The translations under genes were made by a program, and so were the position numbers. Shown here piece by piece: positions 1-8,234 of a stretch of 24,032 nt of DNA. The DNA comes from Chloroflexota bacterium. Its GTDB lineage: Bacteria > Chloroflexota > Dehalococcoidia > UBA3495. Within the stretch, counting starts at the first letter, position 1, and each line of letters begins with the position of its first letter. The DNA is taken from positions 29,364-53,395 of the forward strand of contig PBBR01000013.1 of the NCBI GenBank assembly GCA_002716645.1, read 5' to 3'. The notes beneath the pieces are model-generated. The model was not told the origin of the DNA and ran no database searches. It saw only the letters and a list, made by a program, of their open reading frames with translations.

Positions 1-1
1 C

Positions 2-541
2 GATGAAGGCGAGAGCTGGGAGCAGTTACTGGATGGACCATACCTGAGAAATAATACGCTAGATCTCCATGGTGTGCAGGTCAGCGCAGACGCGCCAGGT
101 ACTGTTTTCATAATTACACAAGTAGCGATGTTTAGGAGTCGGGATAAAGGGCAACGATGGGAGCATATACAAGTTGAAGAAATGTTCCCGGGTGGGAGCT
201 ATTGTAGGGATCTTATGGTTGCTCCTGGCGATCCGAAAACCATATATTTAGCCGCAGGTGCCGGTGGCGGGGGAGCTCCTTCAGGAACGCAAGAAGCTGG
301 AGCTTTGTTTCGGAGTTCGGATACTGGCGAGACATGGGACAGGGTAGATATAGGAGATACTCCTCCTAGAAGGATGATGCAGATAGCAATAGACAAAAAT
401 AATGGTGATAATGTTTATTGCTGTGATTATGAAGGTAGAGTTTATGCCAGCACAGACGGTGGTGCTAAGTGGGATAAATTTGGACAAGTACCTGGAGAGA
501 TGTCTAGGTATCTCCATGTATATCCAATGGTGTGTGGCTGA
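2..541 (+). CDS. Asp-box (BNR/YCF48-like) beta-propeller protein, 3' end
   Basis: The reading frame is open from the left window edge, so the N-terminus is missing. About 179 residues remain. They carry four Asp-box signatures (S-x-D-x-G-x-x-W type): DEGESW at the very start, SRDKGQRW, SSDTGETW and STDGGAKW, spaced as blades of a beta-propeller. Such repeats occur in sialidase-like glycosidases, sortilin/VPS10-type propellers and YCF48-like assembly factors. No catalytic residues can be assigned from this fragment, so the substrate is unknown. A GTG at 74 could be taken as a start, but the first Asp box lies upstream of it in the same frame, so it is internal. The gene ends 35 bases before the next start, so the two may be co-transcribed. 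Propeller assignment is confident; function is not. Confidence 0.8.
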   Translation, partial: DEGESWEQLLDGPYLRNNTLDLHGVQVSADAPGTVFIITQVAMFRSRDKGQRWEHIQVEEMFPGGSYCRDLMVAPGDPKTIYLAAGAGGGGAPSGTQEAGALFRSSDTGETWDRVDIGDTPPRRMMQIAIDKNNGDNVYCCDYEGRVYASTDGGAKWDKFGQVPGEMSRYLHVYPMVCG

Positions 542-576
542 TAGATAAACTCTAACTGGTTAAAAGGGAGGCTTTG

Positions 577-1197
577 GTGCAAACATCGTTAGTTCAAGCC
601 ACTTATCGAATATCGGAACAAGATCTAGAGTTTATGGTGCTTGATAGGGATGATATTCCTTCGGATTTTGAAAGGTATCAAGTTATACGTGAAGGTACTT
701 TAGACAATGCCATGATGGCTGAGCATGGTTTCGCTGGGAGTACTGCAGATAAGTTCAGGTCTGCAGGTAGAGCTACAGGATTCATGCGTGAATTTGGACC
801 TACATCTGATATGGGAGTGCATGATGGTCTGAATTTTGTAGGGGCAACTGTAGCCCATTTATTTGATACTCCTGACTCAGTAGTAGACTGGATGAATGAC
901 GTATTTGTAAAAGACTTTGAAGATAACGTCGGAGAGAGTGTTGGGGAAGGACAGCAATTGATATCGGTAGAACGTCTGGTTCCATCAGGACTGTTTGACG
1001 AATCTGTGGCTCTCAGAGTCCTCCAGGGTGGATCAGCTGGCTTGGTTTCCTCGACAGTTATCGATTTCAGAGTTGGGAGAATACTTGGTGTAGCGTTCGT
1101 GGGTTCAGTAGGCGATCATCAAAGATTAGACCTAGCAAGTGAACTTGCCAGGTCTTTAGAGAAACGTATCGTTAAAGTAGTACTAGGGGCGTTTTAA
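577..1197 (+). CDS. Conserved protein of unknown function (206 aa)
   Basis: I do not recognise a named family. The GTG at 577 is chosen over the adjacent TTG at 574 because GGGAGG at 566-571 is 5 bases from GTG but only 2 from TTG. There is no signal peptide or membrane segment, so it should be cytoplasmic. The N-terminal part has the pattern F(R)SAGRATGFMREF, followed by an alpha/beta stretch with VALRVLQGGSAGL and a hydrophobic strand before a C-terminal helix. From memory, similar FxxxGRxxGYxxEF arrangements occur in uncharacterised proteins of Chloroflexota and Actinobacteria, often secreted or lipoprotein forms. That is an unverified recollection. It follows the propeller gene closely and converges on the dehydrogenase gene with a 23-base gap. 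Confidence 0.7.
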   Translation: MQTSLVQATYRISEQDLEFMVLDRDDIPSDFERYQVIREGTLDNAMMAEHGFAGSTADKFRSAGRATGFMREFGPTSDMGVHDGLNFVGATVAHLFDTPDSVVDWMNDVFVKDFEDNVGESVGEGQQLISVERLVPSGLFDESVALRVLQGGSAGLVSSTVIDFRVGRILGVAFVGSVGDHQRLDLASELARSLEKRIVKVVLGAF

Positions 1198-1220
1198 TAG
1201 GTTTAGAGAAACCGTTATGG

Positions 1221-2294
1221 TTATACTAAATCGAGTAATCTCACTATCTCGTCTCCAACTTCCGATGTGGAATTGGAGCCTCCGAGGTCACCTGTAATGA
1301 CTTTCCGCTCATCTAAGCATCTGGCAACAGCTTTGTCTATTAGCTGAGCACATGTGTGTTCTCCTAGGTGTTCGAGCATTAAACCAGCAGCTGATATGGT
1401 AGCTAGTGGATTTGCTATTCCTTTTCCAGCAATGTCAAAAGCTGCTCCATGGACTGACTCAAACATAGACGGATATTCTCTTTCAGGATTAATGTTAGCG
1501 CTGGCTGCTAGTCCCATACTACCTGTTACGACAGCGGCTATATCGGATAGGATATCTGCAAAAAGATTAGACGCCACGATCACGTCAAAACTTTCAGGCC
1601 AACGGGCCAGATCCATAGCCGCCCGATCTACTAATAGAGATTCGGTTTGTATTTGGGGATAATCGGCAGCTACCTCCTCAAACACTTCATCCCAAAATAC
1701 CATGCTGAAGGCTTGTGCGTTAGATTTGGTCACTGAGGTAACTTTGTTTTGTTTGTTTCTTAATATGCAGCCTTCGAACGCAGCTCTAATAATGCGTTCT
1801 GTTCCGCGTTTAGTGAACACTCCTGTTTGAATAACTGTTTCATGAGGGGTTCCGGGGTATAGCCTACCCCCTACTGGAGCGTATTCTCCTTCTGTGTTTT
1901 CTCTGTATATCACCATATCTATATCGCCGGCTTTCTTCCCCACTATGGGGGACTCAACCCCCGGGTGAAGATAACATGGTCTAATAGATATGGCTTGGTC
2001 AAATGCCCGTCTCATGGGCAATAACAAGCCTTGTAGTGTAATGTGGTCGGGTATATCAGGGTCTCCAACCGCCCCAAAAAATATGGCTTGATTGGATTTT
2101 AGCATTTCGAGCCCATTATCCGGCATCATCTTGCCGGTTTCTCGATAATAAGCCGAGCCCCATGGTAAATCATCGTATGTGAATTTAAGATTTGGATTGG
2201 ACTTGCTTAGCGCATCAAGAACTTTTTTCCCTTCAGAAATTACTTCTGGCCCCACGCCGTCCCCAGCGATTACGGCTAATTTGTATTCTGCCAT
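1221..2294 (-). CDS. Isocitrate/isopropylmalate dehydrogenase family; tartrate/D-malate dehydrogenase type
   Basis: A 357-residue NAD-dependent beta-decarboxylating dehydrogenase of normal family length. The N-terminus has AVIAGDGVGPEV. The stretch FGAVGDPDIPDHITLQGLL, the following arginine-rich segment and YRENTEGEYAPVGGR resemble tartrate dehydrogenase/D-malate dehydrogenase (TtuC/DmlA) more than LeuB. The C-terminal NAD and metal region ASNLFADILSD and ESVHGAAFDIAGK is intact. It would oxidise and decarboxylate a 2-hydroxy acid such as D-malate or tartrate, but 3-isopropylmalate is not excluded. It starts with ATG and has AGAGAGG upstream. It lies 94 bases downstream of pduX and has its own candidate promoter and palindrome at 2344-2373, so it may be separate from the B12 operon. 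Confidence 0.88.
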   Translation of the reverse strand: MAEYKLAVIAGDGVGPEVISEGKKVLDALSKSNPNLKFTYDDLPWGSAYYRETGKMMPDNGLEMLKSNQAIFFGAVGDPDIPDHITLQGLLLPMRRAFDQAISIRPCYLHPGVESPIVGKKAGDIDMVIYRENTEGEYAPVGGRLYPGTPHETVIQTGVFTKRGTERIIRAAFEGCILRNKQNKVTSVTKSNAQAFSMVFWDEVFEEVAADYPQIQTESLLVDRAAMDLARWPESFDVIVASNLFADILSDIAAVVTGSMGLAASANINPEREYPSMFESVHGAAFDIAGKGIANPLATISAAGLMLEHLGEHTCAQLIDKAVARCLDERKVITGDLGGSNSTSEVGDEIVRLLDLV

Positions 2295-2343
2295 GCCTTT
2301 ATTTTCCTCTCTACTATATGATGAAGTTAAGATCAGTATATGG

Positions 2344-2373
2344 ATTATATGGTACCGTAGACGGTATTGGCAG
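2344..2373 (-). promoter_or_regulatory. Candidate promoter with palindrome upstream of the dehydrogenase
   Basis: On the minus strand, CTGCCA (2368-2373) and a perfect TATAAT (2344-2349) are 18 bases apart. The spacer contains the inverted repeat TACCG-TCTA-CGGTA (2353-2366), placed where a repressor could block RNA polymerase. The -10 box is consensus and the -35 box matches at 4 of 6 positions. This is inferred from sequence only. Confidence 0.4.
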
Positions 2374-2388
2374 TCTATTTGATTTTTA

Positions 2389-3318
2389 TCAGACTATTCT
2401 GATTCCGCCATCAATAACCCGAAAATGATAAATTTCTTCTGTTTGGGGGAAATATGATCGGGCCTGACGAAAGACATGTTTCCCGATTTTAGCTTTACCG
2501 TCTAGTAGAACCCCTATTATGGTTCCACTGTGACCCACACATATGCCAAGACCTCCAACAGATTTAGAGAACTGTAAAACATCTTCCATGTATTGTTTGG
2601 AAGATATTTTCTGGCTAGCGAGAGCACTTATCGTCGCCCCTTGCGCGATTAATTTTGGATCTCCTTGGGCAATCCCGGTTCTGACTAGTTGTAAAGCTTT
2701 TTCTGTATCGGGCATTATTGACTCCCATATGGAAGAGCGATCAACTTGGTTGAACAGTACTGTATCTACGGAGCCACCAAAGTCGAAGGCTATTATTTCC
2801 ATGGGTGGTGCTGACCCTAATTCCTCTGATACTTTGCCTTGTTTGTAGTCTAATAGAGCTATTCCGGGGAACATAACTGGGTCCGTGGGTTCTATATCTA
2901 CCGCAATCTTCGATATCTCTAAAGGTGTCAGAGGGTTTCCAAGGGCTATGCTGGTCGAGGCTATACAGCCTGTTATATCTGCACTACTACTTCCGAAACC
3001 CTTACCACGAGGCATAGGATTTTGTATTATTACCCTAGCAGATATATCATTTCTTTCTAAGTAATCGCTTGTTTTTTTTACTGCTTCTGCTGATTTGTAA
3101 AACCCTTCTCTGCTGATAATGAAACCGCTTTGCTCATAGATCTCGACTGTTACTCGAGAAAAAAAGTCGATTGGACAGGCTACCAAAAACGGGTGATTCT
3201 TAGATAAACCTTGAACCAATTCGCCACATACACCTGGCACACGGACCGTACAAGTTGAGGTCGGTGTGCCTAAGGTATTAACCGGAAATGAACTTTCATT
3301 GATTATCTTCAATGTCAT
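2389..3318 (-). CDS. pduX: L-threonine kinase (GHMP family), PduX-like
   Basis: A 309-residue GHMP kinase. The N-terminal VRVPGVCGELVQG and the ATP-binding motif PMPRGKGFGSSSAD (about residue 102 onward) are typical. PduX phosphorylates L-threonine to L-threonine O-3-phosphate, which CobD decarboxylates to the (R)-1-amino-2-propanol phosphate linker of cobalamin. Two points support this assignment over other GHMP kinases: the CGELVQG signature, and its place last in a B12 operon that also encodes CobD and CbiB. It starts with ATG 11 bases after the cobU stop. The alternative, another small-molecule GHMP kinase, is less likely given the neighbours. It acts in the cytoplasm. Confidence 0.85.
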   Translation of the reverse strand: MTLKIINESSFPVNTLGTPTSTCTVRVPGVCGELVQGLSKNHPFLVACPIDFFSRVTVEIYEQSGFIISREGFYKSAEAVKKTSDYLERNDISARVIIQNPMPRGKGFGSSSADITGCIASTSIALGNPLTPLEISKIAVDIEPTDPVMFPGIALLDYKQGKVSEELGSAPPMEIIAFDFGGSVDTVLFNQVDRSSIWESIMPDTEKALQLVRTGIAQGDPKLIAQGATISALASQKISSKQYMEDVLQFSKSVGGLGICVGHSGTIIGVLLDGKAKIGKHVFRQARSYFPQTEEIYHFRVIDGGIRIV

Positions 3319-3329
3319 CCTAGGTGTAA

Positions 3330-3896
3330 TTACTCTGGGCAGTTCACACTCTTAATTTTGACTGGCAATCCGGAAACTATCAAATAGACTTTATCCGCTG
3401 CAGTTGCGATCCTCTGATTTGCAATGCCCAATAAGTCTTGGAAATACCGTCCTAATTTGTTGGACGATACCAGACTTAATCCGACTTCACTGCTGACAAT
3501 GGTTATCGCGCTGGTACTCTGATGGCAAATCGAGATCAGCTGCTCTACCTCACTTACTACCTTCTGTTCGATATCTATGTAAGATAGTGTTTCGTAGGTC
3601 AAAACAACATTGCTGATCCACCCGTCTAGTGAGTCCAAAAGAATATGTTTTGGACAATTTTCACCCGTTAGTTCAGTTTTTAAACTATTAACAATATTGA
3701 GGGATTCTTCAAGTGTTATCCAATGACCCGGTCGCCTTGCTTGATGGCGTTGTATCCGTAAGTCCATTTCGTTGTCGTTTGCGGTTCCTGTGGCTATATA
3801 TAAAACTTGTTCATTTCCTGTTGGCATTAGTTGTTCGGCAAAATCACTCTTCCCAGATCTAATGCCACCTGTGATGAGGGTGATATTACTGGGCAT
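3330..3896 (-). CDS. cobU: Adenosylcobinamide kinase / adenosylcobinamide-phosphate guanylyltransferase CobU
   Basis: A 188-residue bifunctional enzyme of usual length. It phosphorylates adenosylcobinamide and then transfers GMP to give adenosylcobinamide-GDP for CobS. A P-loop GGIRSGKS lies at residues 10-17. The family signature RIQRHQARRPGHW follows, and its conserved His (about residue 51) corresponds to the histidine region that carries the guanylyl intermediate. The ATG overlaps the cobQ TAA by one base (TAATG), which implies translational coupling. Gene context (cobQ, pduX, cobS, cobT) agrees fully. Confidence 0.95.
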   Translation of the reverse strand: MPSNITLITGGIRSGKSDFAEQLMPTGNEQVLYIATGTANDNEMDLRIQRHQARRPGHWITLEESLNIVNSLKTELTGENCPKHILLDSLDGWISNVVLTYETLSYIDIEQKVVSEVEQLISICHQSTSAITIVSSEVGLSLVSSNKLGRYFQDLLGIANQRIATAADKVYLIVSGLPVKIKSVNCPE

Positions 3897-5449
3897 TAGA
3901 TGGCTTCTTCGAGAGTGTCATGGCTAGAATCGAGACCAGTCATCTGGTATATGAGATCCATGTCTATTCTTGATCTAACCCAATCAGCCAATTTGTCGTA
4001 TTCTTGATCCATGGTAAGTTGTTGTTCTGAGAATGTGATATCTATTCCTCGACGATTTGCCACTTGTTGCAGGATGCATTGTCGTAGTAAAACGTTATGG
4101 AACAATCCATGTATATATGTTCCTAGAACATCTCCATTTTCGTTTACAGCACCGTCGAATGTTTTTTGGAACAGTTCTGGATCGTCTTCTCTGGATTCTA
4201 TAAGAAAAGGTTGATCTGTTTTTATTCCTGAGGTGCGACCCATATGAATTTCGTATCCCGTAATAGGAGCTGATAACGCACCCGTTAGTAATCCTTCAGC
4301 TTTTACAACCGTCGCTTGTATCCTGTGAGTTTCTTTGGTCCCCTCAAAAGTTGTGCTTATAGGCAATAATCCTAAACCAGGATACTCAGTTAGATTGGAC
4401 TCAATGCGTTTGGGATCATGTAATTCTTGACCGAGCATCTGGTATCCCCCGCATATTCCTATCACTGGGGTCCCCGACGAGTTAAGAGATATTATTAGTT
4501 CAGATAAACCCTGTTGTTCTATCCATTGTAAATCAGGTATGGTTGTCTTACTTCCGGGCAGTACGATCAAGTCTGGATCGCCAATTTCATCTTTATTGGA
4601 CACGTACCGGAGCCCGACGCCGGTTTCTCGGGTCAGGGGATCGAAATCATCGAAATTAGATATGTGCGGTATCTGTATTACTACTATGTCTAGCTTGGAT
4701 TCCGACTGTGTTCGATTTGGCAAATCGAGGGCTACAGAGTCCTCTTCAGGTATATGAATATCGTTGTAGTGGTGTATGACTCCTGCTACCGGTATACCGG
4801 TTCTGTTCTCTAACCAGTCTAGCCCATCAGTCAGTAGATTCTGGTCTCCCCTGAATTTGTTTATTATAAATCCCTTGATGATGTCTCTTTCTTCAGGTTC
4901 CAAGAGTTCAAGTGTTCCGATCAGGGACGCAAATACGCCTCCTCTATCTATATCTCCACATAGTAGAACTGGCGCATTGCAGTACATAGCAACGCGCATG
5001 TTTACTATTTCATTCGCTTTCAAATTTATTTCGGCAGGGCTCCCTGCTCCTTCGATTACTACAATGTCATACTCTTCTCTCAATATATCTAGTGAAGAAC
5101 GCACAGACTCCCACAATTGAGTTTTCAAGCCAAAATAGTCTAGCGCCTGTGCTGATCGTAGAGGTTTTCCCATAAGGACTACTTGTGAGGTGTGATCTGC
5201 CTCAGGTTTTAATAAGACAGGATTCATTTCTACTCGTGAATCTACTCCCGCGGCTTCAGCTTGAACTGCTTGTGCTCTCCCAATCTCTCCTCCGTTAGGA
5301 GTGACATGGGAGTTATTTGACATGTTTTGAGCCTTGAAAGGGCAAACTCGATATCCGTCTTGTTTGAAGATACGGCATAGGGCGGATACCAAGACACTCT
5401 TTCCTACATGGGACGCAGTGCCTTGGACCATTATTACTCGTCCCTGCAT
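3896..5449 (-). CDS. cobQ: Cobyric acid synthase CobQ (CbiP)
   Basis: A 517-residue glutamine-dependent amidotransferase that amidates side chains b, d, e and g of adenosylcobyrinate a,c-diamide. The N-terminal synthetase domain begins MVQGTASHVGKS (nucleotide-binding loop) and contains GDIDRGGVFASLIG. The C-terminal class-I-like glutaminase domain has the nucleophile region GICGGYQMLG and the histidine in TYIHGLFHN. The length fits the family. It starts with ATG two bases after the cobC stop and overlaps cobU by one base, so cobC-cobQ-cobU form a tightly coupled trio. Confidence 0.97.
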   Translation of the reverse strand: MQGRVIMVQGTASHVGKSVLVSALCRIFKQDGYRVCPFKAQNMSNNSHVTPNGGEIGRAQAVQAEAAGVDSRVEMNPVLLKPEADHTSQVVLMGKPLRSAQALDYFGLKTQLWESVRSSLDILREEYDIVVIEGAGSPAEINLKANEIVNMRVAMYCNAPVLLCGDIDRGGVFASLIGTLELLEPEERDIIKGFIINKFRGDQNLLTDGLDWLENRTGIPVAGVIHHYNDIHIPEEDSVALDLPNRTQSESKLDIVVIQIPHISNFDDFDPLTRETGVGLRYVSNKDEIGDPDLIVLPGSKTTIPDLQWIEQQGLSELIISLNSSGTPVIGICGGYQMLGQELHDPKRIESNLTEYPGLGLLPISTTFEGTKETHRIQATVVKAEGLLTGALSAPITGYEIHMGRTSGIKTDQPFLIESREDDPELFQKTFDGAVNENGDVLGTYIHGLFHNVLLRQCILQQVANRRGIDITFSEQQLTMDQEYDKLADWVRSRIDMDLIYQMTGLDSSHDTLEEAI

Positions 5450-5451
5450 AA

Positions 5452-6066
5452 CTAGTTAACCTTTTTGATATGCGATGAATCGTTATACAGATGTAGAACT
5501 GTGTTGTCTGGGTATGTGTGTATGACAGTTATAGAGCAGTTATCTGTGACTAGTTTAAAGATAAATTCTGGAGGTAAGGATAAAAGGTTAGTAACGAGAC
5601 ACCTCAGAGCCCCACCATGCCCGACGACCAATACTGTATCGGAATCATGTTTAGACTTAATTTCATCACTGAATGTAGCCATTCTATCGCTTACTTGTCG
5701 AGCACTCTCGCCATCTGTCGGGGAGAAATCAAGATCGTTAACTAATGAGGCTTTATATAGATCTGGGTATTTTTGGGAATATTCTTCGAAAGTTAAACCT
5801 TCGAATACGCCCTTGTTGTATTCGCGAAGCGTCTCTGTTGCCTGCAAGGGTGTACTAGAATTACCCAATATTACTTTTGCGGTATCTTTGGTTCTGGTCA
5901 AATCGCTGGAATAGGCGGCATCGAACTTTATATTTTCGAGACGTTTAGCAGTGGATACAGCTTGGCTATGTCCGATTTCTGATAACCCAATGTCCGTATG
6001 ACCTTGGATCCTCCCTTGGGAGTTCCATTCTGTTTCCCCATGTCGGATTAGATATATAACTCCCAT
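5452..6066 (-). CDS. cobC: Histidine phosphatase family; alpha-ribazole-5'-phosphate phosphatase CobC-like
   Basis: A 204-residue member of the phosphoglycerate-mutase superfamily. The catalytic motif LIRHGETEWN is at the N-terminus, LREYNKGVFEG supplies the acidic residue, and VVGHGGALR supplies the second histidine. CobC removes the phosphate from alpha-ribazole phosphate or adenosylcobalamin 5'-phosphate in the last stage of B12 assembly. The superfamily is broad, so specificity is assigned mainly from its position inside the cob operon. The ATG follows a GGGGGG run at a short spacing. It lies 97 bases after cobD, the longest gap between cobD and pduX, and no convincing promoter was found there. 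Confidence 0.85.
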   Translation of the reverse strand: MGVIYLIRHGETEWNSQGRIQGHTDIGLSEIGHSQAVSTAKRLENIKFDAAYSSDLTRTKDTAKVILGNSSTPLQATETLREYNKGVFEGLTFEEYSQKYPDLYKASLVNDLDFSPTDGESARQVSDRMATFSDEIKSKHDSDTVLVVGHGGALRCLVTNLLSLPPEFIFKLVTDNCSITVIHTYPDNTVLHLYNDSSHIKKVN

Positions 6067-6163
6067 AAATGTCCCCCCAAAAATATCGAATAGTTTGGAT
6101 TGTGTGTGGTCGATCGAAAAAGTATTTACGCTAATATGATTCAGTGGTTTGGTATATTGTAAT

Positions 6164-7285
6164 CTATTCTTTCATAATTTCCTTAATAGTTTTGATTAGT
6201 GTTTTGCAATCGTCCAAGGTTCTTATACCAACTCGGATGTAATCAGGAATCCCAAAGGAAGCGCAATCTCTTACTACAATCCCCTTAGTAAGCAATTTGT
6301 TTCTCCAATCAAGGCCATCACCAGTGTCTACCAATAAGAAGTTCGCATTAGACTTTGGGACTGGAAACCCTAAATTTATAAGGTTAGTGGTGAGGTAATC
6401 TTTGTTAGTAGTTATGATATCGCGTGCTTTTTCTAAATACTTACTATCGTTCAGGACTGCTATCCCAGCTTCTTGTGCAAAGCTATTTACACTCCAATCG
6501 GGTTGATACATCGACAAGTCGGATATTATGTGTGGGGACGCAATAGCGTATCCTAAGCGAATGCCTGTCAAAGAATAATCTTTAGTCATAGACCTCAGAA
6601 GTACGGTATTGCCATTTTGTGCGATAGGAATTGCATCCCAGCTACCTACAACTAAATTGGCGTACGCTTCGTCTATGATGAGAATACCTTTTATATCAGC
6701 TATTACCGATTCCAAGGCAGAGAGTTGCCGTAGATCTAGATACGTCCCTGTTGGGTTATTAGGATTGCAAAGGAATGTTAGCGATGGTTTATGCTCTTTT
6801 ATAGTTTTATATATACTGTTGAAGTCCCATGAGAATGGGGGCGTAGGGTCACATGGTAAATCTACAATGTGAGCATCCATAAGTTCTGAAGCTCCTCTAT
6901 ATTCCCCGTATGTCGGAGTAAATATAGCGCTTGTGGGATGTTTTCCGGTATTTGTGGCACGTAGGTATGCTCTGGCCAGCAAATGAATAATTTCTGTAGA
7001 TCCATTTCCTGCCAGAACAAATGAAGGATCAACATTAGTATGGGATGCTATTGCCTCACGCAACTGTAAGCATTCTGGGTCTGGGTATTTAGATATATCA
7101 GTGTTTTGAATTGCATGTATGACAGAATCTGGCGGTCCCAACGGGTTTATACTGGCACTGAAGTCCAAAACATCATCAGGATTTAACCCTAGGGACCTTA
7201 ATTCTGAGGGTTTAATACTGCCATGGACCGGTCTGTTGGAGTTTTGACCGATTCCATTGGATTCGTTAAAAACTGATTCTGTCAT
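6164..7285 (-). CDS. cobD: L-threonine-O-3-phosphate decarboxylase CobD (PLP, aminotransferase fold I)
   Basis: A PLP enzyme of about 373 residues that decarboxylates L-threonine phosphate to (R)-1-amino-2-propanol phosphate, the linker used by CbiB. It shows DFSASINPLGPP near the N-terminus, a glycine-rich GNGSTEIIHL, the substrate/PLP region NPNNPTG, the PLP aspartate in IIDEAYANL and the Schiff-base lysine in SMTKDYSLTGIRLGY. Histidinol-phosphate aminotransferase is a close relative, but the INPLGPP signature and the adjacent pduX pathway favour CobD. I chose the ATG at 7285, four bases after the cbiB stop, over an in-frame TTG at 7306 that would overlap cbiB and has no ribosome binding site. 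Confidence 0.9.
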   Translation of the reverse strand: MTESVFNESNGIGQNSNRPVHGSIKPSELRSLGLNPDDVLDFSASINPLGPPDSVIHAIQNTDISKYPDPECLQLREAIASHTNVDPSFVLAGNGSTEIIHLLARAYLRATNTGKHPTSAIFTPTYGEYRGASELMDAHIVDLPCDPTPPFSWDFNSIYKTIKEHKPSLTFLCNPNNPTGTYLDLRQLSALESVIADIKGILIIDEAYANLVVGSWDAIPIAQNGNTVLLRSMTKDYSLTGIRLGYAIASPHIISDLSMYQPDWSVNSFAQEAGIAVLNDSKYLEKARDIITTNKDYLTTNLINLGFPVPKSNANFLLVDTGDGLDWRNKLLTKGIVVRDCASFGIPDYIRVGIRTLDDCKTLIKTIKEIMKE

Positions 7286-7289
7286 ATGG

Positions 7290-8234
7290 CTATAATCCCA
7301 TATCAATGATTAATATTAATACCGACGCTACAGCTACTGTCATTCCAGATCCGAAATACATTGATTGGACGGCTTTGCTTATATAGCTGGTCTGCAGAAT
7401 GTTATTATTGTCGCCTAAAGAATATTCGCCTTCTTTTGCTAATGTTACGCCTAAGGCTCCCGCAAGCAGGCTCATTGTCCAACCTGCGTTAGGGCTTGGA
7501 GTTTTTGCATGGTCTCTCATCATTATGCTCCATGCGGATTTATAGTTTAGTCCTGGCAATATGATACTAGAAATCCATAGCATGAACGCAGCAAGGCGGG
7601 CTGGTATGAAATTTACGACATCATCTAATTTGGCGGAAACTTTCCCTAAATATTCGTATTCTCCCCTGTACCCTATCATGCTATCGAGTGTATTTATGGC
7701 TCTGTAGGCCACGGCTCCTGGAAGGCCAAAAAGGGCAAATGCTAGTATAGGTGCAACAAAACTGTCAGTTACGTTTTCTGATACAGATTCTATCGTCGCT
7801 GCTATAGCCTGTGTATCGTCCATCGTTGTGGTGTTCCTACTCACTAAAGCTGACATTTCTACTCTTACTTGTTCAAGGTTGCCGCTTTCTAAGAGAATTT
7901 TGATTTTGAAAGCGGTTTTATGGAGCATACGGATAGAAAAAGTTGTTTTCAGAATAAGTGCAGAGACTAATACGTAGACGATTCCATTTAATGACATTGC
8001 TATGTGTCCGACTATGTAAGATGAGCCTGCCCACATGGTCGGGATTGTTATAGCTATCATTGCGCCATACAGAAACCTACTAGTATTTGATTTAGGGGTT
8101 AGGCGCTTCAACCACATTATGCTTGAGCCTATCCATGCCGTAGGATGTAGCTTGTTCGGTGGATCACCGAATAATACGTCAATGATCACTGCAATGAATA
8201 GTATTTGGAGTTCTACAGGGATGTTTGAATCCAT
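7290..8234 (-). CDS. cbiB: Adenosylcobinamide-phosphate synthase CbiB
   Basis: A 314-residue integral membrane protein with several hydrophobic segments, including one near the N-terminus and one at the very C-terminus. It attaches aminopropanol phosphate to adenosylcobyric acid. Family signatures are DVLFGDPPNKLHPTAWIG near the start, ALFGLPGAVAYRAINTLDSM, GYRGEYEYLGKVSAKLDD and the C-terminal ALGVTLAKEGEYSLGD. The length is usual for the family. Its ATG start lies inside the cobS gene, with a 22-base overlap, so translation is probably coupled to cobS. This is the protein called CobD in the aerobic nomenclature; it is not the decarboxylase encoded next door. Confidence 0.96.
   Translation of the reverse strand: MDSNIPVELQILFIAVIIDVLFGDPPNKLHPTAWIGSSIMWLKRLTPKSNTSRFLYGAMIAITIPTMWAGSSYIVGHIAMSLNGIVYVLVSALILKTTFSIRMLHKTAFKIKILLESGNLEQVRVEMSALVSRNTTTMDDTQAIAATIESVSENVTDSFVAPILAFALFGLPGAVAYRAINTLDSMIGYRGEYEYLGKVSAKLDDVVNFIPARLAAFMLWISSIILPGLNYKSAWSIMMRDHAKTPSPNAGWTMSLLAGALGVTLAKEGEYSLGDNNNILQTSYISKAVQSMYFGSGMTVAVASVLILIIDMGL

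Noticed and set aside
1198..1220. Small hairpin GGTTT-AGAG-AAACC between convergent genes as a terminator
   Set aside because: The stem is only 5 bp and AT-rich with no T-run on either side, so it is not reported as a terminator.
7286..7306. TTG start for cobD at 7306
   Set aside because: It overlaps the end of cbiB and has no ribosome binding site. The ATG at 7285, four bases after the cbiB stop, fits translational coupling and the family N-terminus.
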